Assembly (NCBI GenBank): GCA_035369845.1
Contig: DAOOVD010000037.1
Coordinates: 1-23,925 of the forward strand
Source of the DNA: DAOOVD01 sp035369845
GTDB lineage: Bacteria; Bacillota; Desulfotomaculia; Desulfotomaculales; Pelotomaculaceae
Length of the DNA stretch: 23,925 bases
Direction: 5' to 3'
The translations under genes and the position numbers were made by a program. Below, one piece after another: positions 8,231 through 15,324 of this stretch (its first letter is position 1; each line of letters opens with the position of its first letter). A model generated the notes under the pieces. It worked only from the letters and a program-made list of their open reading frames with translations. It was not told the origin of the DNA and did not search any database.

Positions 8231-9637
8231 TTGCCGCCAAAGTTCGAAGGACTGCGGCGCCTTCCGGGAACTGAGAGGCCTGCTCTAATCGACAGCGTGA
8301 GGCAATGGCTTTTAAGACAATCCGTTTTGCGTCTGGTGTTGATGGGGGCGGCCGTCTATTTTATCCTGGTGTCGACAGCTTACGCCGCCTTCGGCCCGAA
8401 TGCCTGCGCGGTGATGGTAAACGGAAAGACAATAGCCGTTGCTGCCAGCGAAAAGAGTGCCAGAAACGCCCTGAGAGCATTGATTGAAATAAAGTCCGGC
8501 CGGGCCGGCAGGCCTGTCGCCGTTGCCGAAAAAATATCCTACCGCGGTATCCGTATAAATCAGAAGGAAATCTTGGATGATCAGGAAGCGTTAAAAAACA
8601 AGCTCAATGATGCTCTTACCTATACAGTCAAAGCGGCTGCCATTGTGGTCAACGGGGAAGAAAAAGTTTTTTTGAAGGAAAAAGAAGACGCCGAAAAACT
8701 GCTGGCGTGGCTTAAAACGTTGTATCCCGCGGAAGTTGGCGAGCAGGTTGAATTCAAGGAAAAGATCGAGGTGACTGTGACTTCCGCCCGAATGGAAAGC
8801 GTTTTGGAGCTCGAGGCGGCTAAAAAACTGGTTCTTCTGGGAACAAACAAGGAGATGCAGTACACGGTAAGGGACGGCGACACCCTTTGGGACATCGCCC
8901 GCAGCGTGAAAATCGACATGGATCAAATCGTCCTGACCAACCCGGGTATTGACCAGGAGCATTTGGATATAGGACAGGTGCTTTATCTCAGCAAGGAAGC
9001 GCCGCTGATCACGGTGGCGGCAACCCGGACGGTGACTCTGACCGAGGAGGTGCCGTATCAGGTTGAAGTCAAATACGATGAGGAACTCCTGCCCGGTGAG
9101 AAACAAGTAATTGCCAAAGGTGAACCCGGTGAGAGGATAGTTACATATCGCATAATGAAAGAAAACGGCTTGGAAACGGGGAGGGAAGTTCTGGAGGAAA
9201 CCGTCATTCGTCAGGCGAAAACGGAAGTGGTGGCGAAAAATCCCAATACCATACTGGCGTCCAGGGGCGGTATCAGGCTGGACTGGCCGTGTTACGGAGG
9301 GACTGTTTCCTATTTCGGCATGCGCTGGGGGAGGATGCACGAGGGTGTTGACCTGGGTGCCGGCTACGGCAGCGATATAGGAGCTGCGGCCGGTGGAATA
9401 GTCGTATCCGCAGGCTGGAACGGCGGCTACGGCAAGATGGTGGAGATTTCCCACGGCGGCGGCGTGGTAACCAGATATGCTCACCTTTCTACGATTAATG
9501 TCAGTGTCGGGGAGAGGGTCGAACGCGGTGAAGTGATCGGCCTGGCCGGCGCTACGGGCAACGCCTCCGGGCCCCACCTGCATTTTGAGGTTCTCATCAA
9601 CGGTTCGCCCCGCGATCCTTTGAACTACCTGTACTAA
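8231..9637 (+). CDS. Membrane-anchored LysM-G5-M23 peptidoglycan endopeptidase
   Basis: The 468-residue envelope protein is predicted to bind and cleave peptidoglycan cross-bridges outside the membrane. After a short cytoplasmic tail comes one hydrophobic helix (about 32-54), then two related repeats with the phrase VNG (about 60-190), a LysM domain (about 210-256, YTVRDGDTLWDIA), a G5 domain (about 262-340) and a C-terminal M23 domain. The zinc and catalytic residues look intact: H370 and D374 in MHEGVDLG, H449 and H451 in HLHF. Such proteins act in growth, division or spore-cortex engulfment; the sequence does not decide which. Start: the TTG at 8222 directly abuts AGGAG (zero spacing), while the TTG at 8231 is nine bases from it, so 8231 is preferred. 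It is followed by hairpins ending in a T-run. Confidence 0.9.
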   Translation: MPPKFEGLRRLPGTERPALIDSVRQWLLRQSVLRLVLMGAAVYFILVSTAYAAFGPNACAVMVNGKTIAVAASEKSARNALRALIEIKSGRAGRPVAVAEKISYRGIRINQKEILDDQEALKNKLNDALTYTVKAAAIVVNGEEKVFLKEKEDAEKLLAWLKTLYPAEVGEQVEFKEKIEVTVTSARMESVLELEAAKKLVLLGTNKEMQYTVRDGDTLWDIARSVKIDMDQIVLTNPGIDQEHLDIGQVLYLSKEAPLITVAATRTVTLTEEVPYQVEVKYDEELLPGEKQVIAKGEPGERIVTYRIMKENGLETGREVLEETVIRQAKTEVVAKNPNTILASRGGIRLDWPCYGGTVSYFGMRWGRMHEGVDLGAGYGSDIGAAAGGIVVSAGWNGGYGKMVEISHGGGVVTRYAHLSTINVSVGERVERGEVIGLAGATGNASGPHLHFEVLINGSPRDPLNYLY

Positions 9638-9640
9638 AAA

Positions 9641-9654
9641 ACGCTTTTAAGCGT
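9641..9654. other. Short hairpin after the M23 gene
   Basis: ACGCT (9641-9645) pairs with AGCGT (9650-9654) around a 4-base loop, four bases after the stop codon. No T-run follows it; it may aid the GC-rich terminator downstream. Confidence 0.35.
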
Positions 9655-9689
9655 GCCGGGGGAAGAGCCGGCGCGAAAACAAGCCCGAT

Positions 9690-9722
9690 CCGCCGCGCGG
9701 CACGCCAGCCGGGCGGCTTTTT
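9690..9722 (+). terminator. Candidate GC-rich terminator of the M23 gene
   Basis: CCGCC (9690-9694) can pair with GGCGG (9712-9716), with further GC-rich pairing inside the loop and an alternative GCCCG/CGGGC pairing (9683-9687 with 9710-9714). Five T follow at 9718-9722. The fold is not unique, hence moderate confidence. Confidence 0.5.
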
Positions 9723-9740
9723 AACGCCTGCAAATGGCGC

Positions 9741-9768
9741 TTGTCATGGCGGCTGGCGGTGTTATAAT
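9741..9768 (+). promoter_or_regulatory. Strong sigma-A promoter of the TPR gene
   Basis: TTGTCA, a 16-base spacer and a perfect TATAAT (9763-9768). Transcription should start near 9775, which is the first base of the GAGGTG ribosome site (9775-9780), giving a leader of only about 13 bases. Confidence 0.75.
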
Positions 9769-9787
9769 ACACTTGAGGTGATAGTCG

Positions 9788-10375
9788 TTGTTTATCAGGA
9801 AAAAGGTAAGGAGAAGCAAACTTACGAAAGGCGTTTTCATTACAATTGTCGTCCTGATTGCCGTGGGTATGGTGATCCCGCTGGCGGGTCTGATTCAAAG
9901 AGAGCCGGACGGCGGAGAACCCGGGGATTCCGGGCCGGCCCGGCAAACCGTGCTTGACAGGCTGGCTTCCCTTGAGGCCAGAGTCAGGGACAATCCGTCC
10001 GACACAGCCTTGTTGATGGATCTGGCCGGAACATACAGGCAGGCCGGCATGCCCGATCAGGCCGTGAAAACTTACGAGCGGGTGCTATCCCTCAATCCGG
10101 CATACTCCGAGGCCCGCATTGAACTGGCCTACACAAATTTCTACAGCGGGAAGATCGACCAGGCGGCTACCCAGTTGCAGGAACTGATCAAGAGCGACCC
10201 CGGCAATAAAGATGCCCACTACCTGTACGGTATTATCCTCGGTGAGATAAAAAAGGATTACAGCGGGGGTATCCGGGAAATGGAGAAATTCATAGCGCTG
10301 GCCAAGGAAGGCCCCGAAGTGGAGAAAGCCAGGCAGCGGATCAACGTCTGGAAAGCGGCTTCGGCCCAGAAGTAG
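9788..10375 (+). CDS. Membrane-anchored TPR-repeat protein
   Basis: The 195-residue protein has a basic N-terminus (FIRKKVRRSK), one membrane helix (about 14-36) and an outward, mostly helical domain. About three tetratricopeptide repeats cover residues 60-180, with the typical spacing of small and aromatic residues, for example TYRQAGMPDQAVKTYERVL and YTNFYSGKIDQAATQLQEL. TPRs hold protein partners; no enzymatic motif is visible. Similar TPR modules occur in cytochrome c maturation and envelope assembly proteins, but no specific assignment is possible. The TTG start is supported by GAGGTG seven bases upstream and by a near-consensus promoter just before it. A strong terminator closes the transcript, so the gene looks monocistronic. 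Confidence 0.88.
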   Translation: MFIRKKVRRSKLTKGVFITIVVLIAVGMVIPLAGLIQREPDGGEPGDSGPARQTVLDRLASLEARVRDNPSDTALLMDLAGTYRQAGMPDQAVKTYERVLSLNPAYSEARIELAYTNFYSGKIDQAATQLQELIKSDPGNKDAHYLYGIILGEIKKDYSGGIREMEKFIALAKEGPEVEKARQRINVWKAASAQK

Positions 10376-10394
10376 GCCCGCTTTCGAGCTTGCT

Positions 10395-10436
10395 GCCGCG
10401 GTATGCGGTGCGCCGCACGCATTGCCGCGGCTTTTT
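10395..10436 (+). terminator. Strong intrinsic terminator of the TPR gene
   Basis: GCCGCGG (10395-10401) pairs with CCGCGGC (10425-10431). Inside, ATGC pairs with GCAT and GTGC with GCAC around a 3-base loop, with small bulges. TTTTT follows (10432-10436). Confidence 0.9.
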
Positions 10437-10522
10437 ATCTAGTTATTTCCGCTAGGAAGGAGTGTTTCCCGGCTTTATAATTAAAACTGGCTGACCGATT
10501 GATTGACTGGGAGGGCCGGACC

Positions 10523-11431
10523 GTGGATGCCGGGATGCAAAATGGAACGCTCGCCTTTAAAGGAGTAAGAAAAGGCTTTATTATCAACTGGCTTGCGAGA
10601 ATACTGGCGGCGGTTCTTGTTTTTGCGGCCGCACTGTTTTTCAGACCGCCGGCATCGGCCAGGCTTCACGGGTACGGGCTGATCAGGGAGTTGATAAAAT
10701 TCAGTACCGTGCTGGGCACCCTGAATATGGACAAGGCGGTGTCCCGTCATTTCTATGTCAAGTTCAAGCCGGAGGACCGCAATTATGCGGAAGTGGTGCT
10801 GGATACGGCCGAGCGTTTTTATTATCCCGTGGCGGAGGATTTCGGCTTTGCCCCCCCTGCCAGAGTCCCTTTGATTATTTATTCCACCAGGGAGGAATTA
10901 AACCGGAGCTTCGGCTGGGCGGCCGACGAGAGCGCCATGGGAGTTTACTGGGCCGGCACCATAAGGGTGCTCTCACCGGGGGAATGGATAGACGAATGCG
11001 AGCCCTCGGCTTTAAAGGAGACCTTTGTTTCATCGGGCCCGATGGCTCACGAATTCACCCATCTTGTGGTTGATTACCTTACCGGCGGAAACTATCCGCG
11101 CTGGTTTACGGAAGGCCTTGCGCAGTACGAGGAGTACAAGCTGACCGGGTTTGAATTGGCCGCGCCGGCGGGCTCCTTTGAACATGCCTTCGACCCGGCG
11201 GAAATCTTTACGGACGACTTCGACAGTCTTCCCGAACAGGCTCTCGCATACAGGGAATCCCTTGCCGCAGTGCGTTTCATTGTATGCAGCTATGGTGAAG
11301 GGGCGCTTTTTGACATCATTGCGGAACTGGGAAACGGAAAGGATTTCAGTGATGCCCTGAAAAAGGCAACCGGTCTGGACGAGGCCGGGTTCATAGAACA
11401 ATGGCGGAAATGCTCCGCCCGGAATTGGTGA
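10523..11431 (+). CDS. Membrane-anchored zinc metallopeptidase of the MA (gluzincin) clan
   Basis: The predicted extracytoplasmic peptidase has 302 residues. An N-terminal hydrophobic stretch (about 18-45) is a signal peptide or anchor. The zinc site is HEFTH (H176, E177, H180) with the third ligand E197 in RWFTEGLAQYEEY, the HExxH plus downstream E arrangement of MA-clan peptidases. The region before it (about 80-150) resembles the fold preceding the active site in the peptidase MA-like domain. Start: GTG 10523 has GGGAGGG seven bases upstream; the TTG at 10499 has no ribosome site and the ATG at 10535 is too far from it. A TATAAT lies at 10476-10481 but without a convincing -35 box. Substrate unknown; no lipobox is seen. 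It stands about 100 bases before murA on the same strand. Confidence 0.85.
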   Translation: MDAGMQNGTLAFKGVRKGFIINWLARILAAVLVFAAALFFRPPASARLHGYGLIRELIKFSTVLGTLNMDKAVSRHFYVKFKPEDRNYAEVVLDTAERFYYPVAEDFGFAPPARVPLIIYSTREELNRSFGWAADESAMGVYWAGTIRVLSPGEWIDECEPSALKETFVSSGPMAHEFTHLVVDYLTGGNYPRWFTEGLAQYEEYKLTGFELAAPAGSFEHAFDPAEIFTDDFDSLPEQALAYRESLAAVRFIVCSYGEGALFDIIAELGNGKDFSDALKKATGLDEAGFIEQWRKCSARNW

Positions 11432-11532
11432 TGGTGAAATAGAGTGCCGTTTAAGGCAGGAATAATATTTTTGAAAAAGAATAACTTCAAGATAAGGAAA
11501 ATTAACCAAGCTGCGGCTGTCCGGAGGTTTTT

Positions 11533-12789
11533 ATGGGAAGAATCGTAATAACCGGGGGAAAGGCCCTCCGTGGAAAAGTAAGAATCAATGGGGCAAAAAA
11601 CGCCTCGCTTGCTGTTTTGTGCGCCACCATTCTGTGCAGGAATGAAATCGTTCTGGAAAATATCCCCGAAATAAGCGACGTCAAGGTGATGACGGAAATC
11701 ATCAACAGCCTGGGCGCAGTTACCAGGTGGGAGAAACCCGAAACTCTGAGGGTGACCCCCCCTGAAACAGTCAACGCCGAGGCCCCGTACCACCTGGTTA
11801 AAAAGCTCAGGGCGTCGAACCTCCTGCTCGGACCGATGCTGGCCAGGTTCGGCAGGGCTTTTGTAGCGCTACCCGGCGGCTGCAACATCGGCGTCCGGCC
11901 GATGGATTTGCATTTCAAGGGTCTGTCCGGCCTCGGGGCCGAGCTTTCGATCGACCGCGGCCATGTCCGTGGTAAAGCCGCGAATACCCTCAAAGGGGCC
12001 AGAATATATCTCGATTTTCCGAGTGTGGGGGCCACCGAAAACATCATGATGGCCGCCTGCCTGGCCGAGGGGCAAACCCTCATAGAAAACGCGGCCAAAG
12101 AGCCGGAAATAGTGGATCTCGCCAGTTTTCTGAACGCCATGGGCGCCAGAATACGCGGCGCCGGTACGGATGTGATAAAGATAGAAGGGGTTCCCTCCCT
12201 TGAGGGCGGGGGCCGTTACGCAGTCATTCCTGACCGCATCGAGGCGGGCACCTTCATGGTCGCCGCAGCGGCCACCCGGGGGGATGTTACCCTGGAGAAC
12301 GTCATTCCCGTTCACCTGGAGCCCCTATGCGCTAAACTCAGGGAGGCAAACGTGGAGATTGTCGAGGAAGAGGATACTTTGCGGGTCTACGCTGAAAGGT
12401 CCCTTCGCCCCATAGACATAAAAACGCTGCCCTACCCCGGTTTTCCTACCGATATGCAGTCCCAGCTCATGGCCATGCTTTCCACCGTGCCCGGCACCAG
12501 TGTCATTGTGGAGAACATTTTTGAGAACCGTTTTATGGTTGCCGACGAGTTGAAGCGGATGGGCGCAAAGATTAAGGTGGAAGGCAGGATGGCGGTGATA
12601 GAGGGAGTCCCCTCCCTGCAGGGTACCAAGGTCAAGGCCACCGACCTGCGGGCCGGCGCCGCGTTGATCATCGCCGGCTTGATGGCGGGGGGAGACACTG
12701 AAATCTGCAACGCTGCTTTTATCGACAGAGGATACTACAAGCTTGTGGAGAAGCTGCTGTCTCTGGGAGCTTCCGTTTGCAGGAAATAG
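11533..12789 (+). CDS. murA: UDP-N-acetylglucosamine 1-carboxyvinyltransferase
   Basis: It transfers enolpyruvate from PEP to UDP-GlcNAc, the first committed step of peptidoglycan synthesis, in the cytoplasm. The 418 residues are the normal family length. Key sites are present: the K22-N23 pair in NGAKNA, the loop RASNLLLGPMLARFG, and the catalytic cysteine C117 in PGGCNIG. Cysteine, not aspartate, at this site predicts fosfomycin sensitivity of the enzyme. The ATG start has GGAGG about six bases upstream. Firmicutes often carry two MurA paralogues; which one this is cannot be decided from the window. The 33-base gap to rlmH, with only a 4-bp GC hairpin followed by TTTTT, suggests partial or full co-transcription. 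Confidence 0.97.
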   Translation: MGRIVITGGKALRGKVRINGAKNASLAVLCATILCRNEIVLENIPEISDVKVMTEIINSLGAVTRWEKPETLRVTPPETVNAEAPYHLVKKLRASNLLLGPMLARFGRAFVALPGGCNIGVRPMDLHFKGLSGLGAELSIDRGHVRGKAANTLKGARIYLDFPSVGATENIMMAACLAEGQTLIENAAKEPEIVDLASFLNAMGARIRGAGTDVIKIEGVPSLEGGGRYAVIPDRIEAGTFMVAAAATRGDVTLENVIPVHLEPLCAKLREANVEIVEEEDTLRVYAERSLRPIDIKTLPYPGFPTDMQSQLMAMLSTVPGTSVIVENIFENRFMVADELKRMGAKIKVEGRMAVIEGVPSLQGTKVKATDLRAGAALIIAGLMAGGDTEICNAAFIDRGYYKLVEKLLSLGASVCRK

Positions 12790-12822
12790 GCGCGAGCGCG
12801 CTTTTTGCCGTTGGGAGAGGTT

Positions 12823-13305
12823 ATGTTTCATATAACCGTTCTGGCTGTGGGGCGGCTTAAAGAAAAATATCTGGCCGAAGGAGCCGCTGAATACCTGAAG
12901 CGGCTGTCCGCCTACGCCAGGATGGAAGCGGCGGAAATAAAGGAAGAGCGTTTTTCCGAGAACTGCCCGCCCGTGGAAATGGAAAAGGTGAAGGAAAGAG
13001 AAGGAGAGCGTCTTTTGGGCCGCCTGCGTCCGGGCACCTACCTGATCGCCCTGGACCCAAAAGGGAAACAACTGTCTTCCGAAGAGATGGCGGAAGTCCT
13101 CAACAGGCTGGGGATTGAGGGAAAAGGCGACATCACTTTAATTGTCGGGGGGACGCTCGGTCTCTCTGAAAAAGTCCTGGAACGTGCGGATTTGAAGCTG
13201 TCTTTTTCAAAAATGACCTTCCCCCACCAGTTGACGCGACTGATCCTGCTGGAGCAAATATACCGCTGGTTTAAGATTGCCAGGGGGGAGCCGTATCACA
13301 AGTAA
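12823..13305 (+). CDS. rlmH: 23S rRNA pseudouridine-1915 N3-methyltransferase
   Basis: It is a SPOUT-class methyltransferase acting on helix 69 of 23S rRNA in the assembled 70S ribosome. The 160 residues match the family (about 155-159). The N-terminus FHITVLAVGRLKEKYL, the SAM-binding knot segment LIVGGTLGLSEKVL, and the very conserved C-terminus with FSKMTFPHQLTRLILLEQ and ending RGEPYHK are all present. ATG 12823 is preferred to the upstream TTG at 12805 because it gives the family N-terminus and follows GGGAGAGG. It is probably expressed with murA. A terminator follows 20 bases after the stop. Confidence 0.97.
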   Translation: MFHITVLAVGRLKEKYLAEGAAEYLKRLSAYARMEAAEIKEERFSENCPPVEMEKVKEREGERLLGRLRPGTYLIALDPKGKQLSSEEMAEVLNRLGIEGKGDITLIVGGTLGLSEKVLERADLKLSFSKMTFPHQLTRLILLEQIYRWFKIARGEPYHK

Positions 13306-13325
13306 GATATGATTTTGACATATGG

Positions 13326-13363
13326 ACGGTGAAAGGCCCCAAAGAGGACTTTACGCCGTTTTT
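13326..13363 (+). terminator. Intrinsic terminator of the murA-rlmH unit
   Basis: ACGGTG (13326-13331) pairs with CGCCGT (13354-13359), and AAAG (13332-13335) with CTTT (13349-13352), with one bulged A and a 13-base loop. A T-run closes it (13359-13363), with a second T-run just after. This also marks the boundary between core genes and the accessory island. Confidence 0.7.
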
Positions 13364-13436
13364 GGTTTTTGTTCGGAGCGAGGTTTAAATATTCTTGTTA
13401 TTATATTTCAAATGTTTGTTTTGTATATATCTGGTT

Positions 13437-13463
13437 TTGATTAATTGGAAAATGTGTTAGAAT
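13437..13463 (+). promoter_or_regulatory. Possible promoter of the accessory island
   Basis: TTGATT (13437-13442) and TAGAAT (13458-13463) are separated by 15 bases, slightly short, in a markedly AT-rich stretch before the XRE-ImmA/IrrE gene. The boxes are plausible but not strong. Confidence 0.35.
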
Positions 13464-13507
13464 GTAAAAAAATTTACTAAAATAACTGATGAAGGGGGGT
13501 GTAAGCG

Positions 13508-14680
13508 GTGTCTCAAAGGGTTAAGGCCAATATTAATGCTCATGTGCTGGTCTGGGCCAGGCAAACCGCGGGCTGCGTTCTGGAGGAAGCAGCCCGCAAG
13601 ATTGGTATAAGCCCTGAAAAGCTCCAGGCCTGGGAGGCCGGGGAAGATAAGCCGACCTTGCGGCAACTGAGAATAGCCGCTAATGTTTACAAGCGCCCCA
13701 CCGCATTGTTTTATCGTTCCACAACTCCTCCGGAGCCCCCTGACATTGCGGATTTCCGTGTTCTGCCTGCCGCCGGCCTGAAATACACGCCCCGGCTTCT
13801 TTATGAAATCCGCCGCGCTTTTCAGCGGAGAGTTGTTGCCATGGAACTGACTGAGCAGTTGGGAGAAGCGCCTATCATTTTCCCGCTTCAAGCTGACATG
13901 TCTGAATCTCCTGACAGCCTGGCTTCCCGAATCCGGGAAGCCCTTGGCGTCACTCTTGCCGCCCAGGTTTCCTGGCGCGATCATTATACTGCTCTCCGGT
14001 CCTGGATTTCCGCTGTTGAAAGCTTGGGAGTTTTTGTATTCCATGTGAAAAACATTGAACTGACACAAATGCGGGGCTTTTCCATCAGTGAACGCCCTTT
14101 TCCCGTTATCGGCACCAACGGCAAGGACTCCCCCCGCGGAAGGATATTTACCTTGCTTCACGAACTGGTCCACATTGTGCTGCAAAGCGGCGGCGTTTGC
14201 GACTTGCAAGAAACGGAATCCGAATCCATTGAAACATATTGCAACCGGGTAGCCGGTGAAGTTTTGGTCCCCAAGGATGCCCTGCTCCAAGAGGAAACCG
14301 TGATGGAAAACGGCGGTAACACCCTTTGGGAGGATTGGCGGCTGAAGTTATTGGCGGACCGGTACATGGTGAGCCAGGAAGTTATTTTAAGGAGATTGCT
14401 CACTTTCGGGAGAACTACAAGGCTCTTTTATAATCAGAAACGCGAAGAGTACGAAGAGATTTACCGGCGTGAGAAGGCTGAAGGGGGCGGACCCGTTCCC
14501 CATTTCCGCCTTATTTTGCGTGACAACGGCCCCGCTTTCACCAGCCTTGTGCTGTCCGCTTACCACAACGAGGCAATCAGTTCGAGGGATTTGTCCAATT
14601 TTTTGGGAGGAATAAAGCTTGACCATGTCGAGCGTATCGAACGTGCCCTGTTTGGCGGTGAAGGGAGCGTTGAGGTTTAA
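13508..14680 (+). CDS. XRE-type HTH / ImmA-IrrE zinc metallopeptidase fusion
   Basis: The 390-residue protein joins a DNA-binding helix-turn-helix domain (about 10-62: EEAARKIGISPEKLQAWEAG, then TLRQLRIAANVY) to a COG2856 (ImmA/IrrE) metallopeptidase domain. The zinc motif HELVH (H218, E219, H222) is intact, with a candidate third acidic ligand near E242 in ETYCNRVAGEVLVP. ImmA cleaves a phage-type repressor and IrrE cleaves DdrO, so a regulator that destroys or is itself a repressor is likely. GTG 13508 follows GGGGGG by eight bases. Its stop shares one base with the next gene (TAATG), so the two are translationally coupled. Such pairs with DUF4411 PIN-like proteins recur in defence islands and are thought to be toxin-antitoxin-like, with this protein as antitoxin or regulator. 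Confidence 0.9.
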   Translation: MSQRVKANINAHVLVWARQTAGCVLEEAARKIGISPEKLQAWEAGEDKPTLRQLRIAANVYKRPTALFYRSTTPPEPPDIADFRVLPAAGLKYTPRLLYEIRRAFQRRVVAMELTEQLGEAPIIFPLQADMSESPDSLASRIREALGVTLAAQVSWRDHYTALRSWISAVESLGVFVFHVKNIELTQMRGFSISERPFPVIGTNGKDSPRGRIFTLLHELVHIVLQSGGVCDLQETESESIETYCNRVAGEVLVPKDALLQEETVMENGGNTLWEDWRLKLLADRYMVSQEVILRRLLTFGRTTRLFYNQKREEYEEIYRREKAEGGGPVPHFRLILRDNGPAFTSLVLSAYHNEAISSRDLSNFLGGIKLDHVERIERALFGGEGSVEV

Positions 14681-15146
14681 TGTATTGCATCGACACCAGC
14701 GCTCTGATTCACGGCTGGCGCAGGGATTACCCTCCCGATGTGTTCAGGTCCCTCTGGGAGCAACTTGACCAACTGATTAGACAAGGCAAGCTGTTTTCCT
14801 CAGTTGAGGTTTTACTTGAACTGGAACGGGGCGGGGACGATATTTACAATTGGGCAAAAGAACGGAAACATATTTTCCTGGAGGCTGACGAGGAAGTTCA
14901 AAAAGCTCTTGCCGCTCTTGTAAACAAATTCCCTTCATTTATGTACCCCAGGACAGCTCTGATGGAATTTGGGCCGATCCATATGTAATTGCCATTGCCG
15001 CGTCAAATAAATGGACGGTTGTAACCGGTGAAAAAGCAGTCGGCCATGGGGCAAAGAGACTCAAAATACCCAACGTCTGCCAGGCGATTGGTGTTGAATG
15101 TATTGATTTCCTAAAATTAATTCGTAAAGAAGGCTGGTGGTTTTAG
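14680..15146 (+). pseudogene. DUF4411 PIN-like protein, broken by a single-base frameshift
   Basis: The gene starts in frame with MYCIDTSALIHGW, whose early aspartate is the first acidic residue of PIN-type nucleases, and reads DUF4411-like sequence to KFPSF near 14940. That frame then stops at 14988. The frame one base back continues the family without interruption: a phrase like WADPYVIAIAAS, then WTVVTGEK, IPNVCQAIGV and a C-terminal LIRKEGWWF ending at TAG 15144-15146. The product would be about 155 residues if one base were restored, most simply a T at the TTT of 14938-14940. Either the gene is inactive or the read has an error; no slippery heptamer is evident. An intact protein would be the presumed RNase toxin partner of the ImmA/IrrE gene. 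Confidence 0.8.
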
Positions 15147-15213
15147 ATATATTACCGGTATTCTTACGTTAGAATAATAAACTGTTCACTCATACAAAAA
15201 TTTGGAGGATATT

Positions 15214-15324
15214 ATGGAATACCACGACAATACATCACTGAAATACGGTGCGACGCCCGCAGGCAGAGCGAAATCCGCCCGGATGCAAGGATGTTGTGAA
15301 GCCCCGGGGTGTGCCGATGCCTAA
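15214..15324 (+). CDS. Possible 36-aa leader peptide overlapping the hsdMR start
   Basis: An ATG with a good ribosome site (GGAGG, five bases upstream) opens a 36-codon frame, MEYHDNTSLKYGATP to CADA, whose TAA (15322-15324) lies just inside the next gene. It therefore overlaps the hsdMR ATG at 15317, which has only a weak ribosome site, an arrangement that would allow translational coupling. No family was recognised. It could equally be the truncated head of a lost gene: from 15248 the DNA begins GTGCGAC and may belong to a different element. Confidence 0.3.
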   Translation: MEYHDNTSLKYGATPAGRAKSARMQGCCEAPGCADA

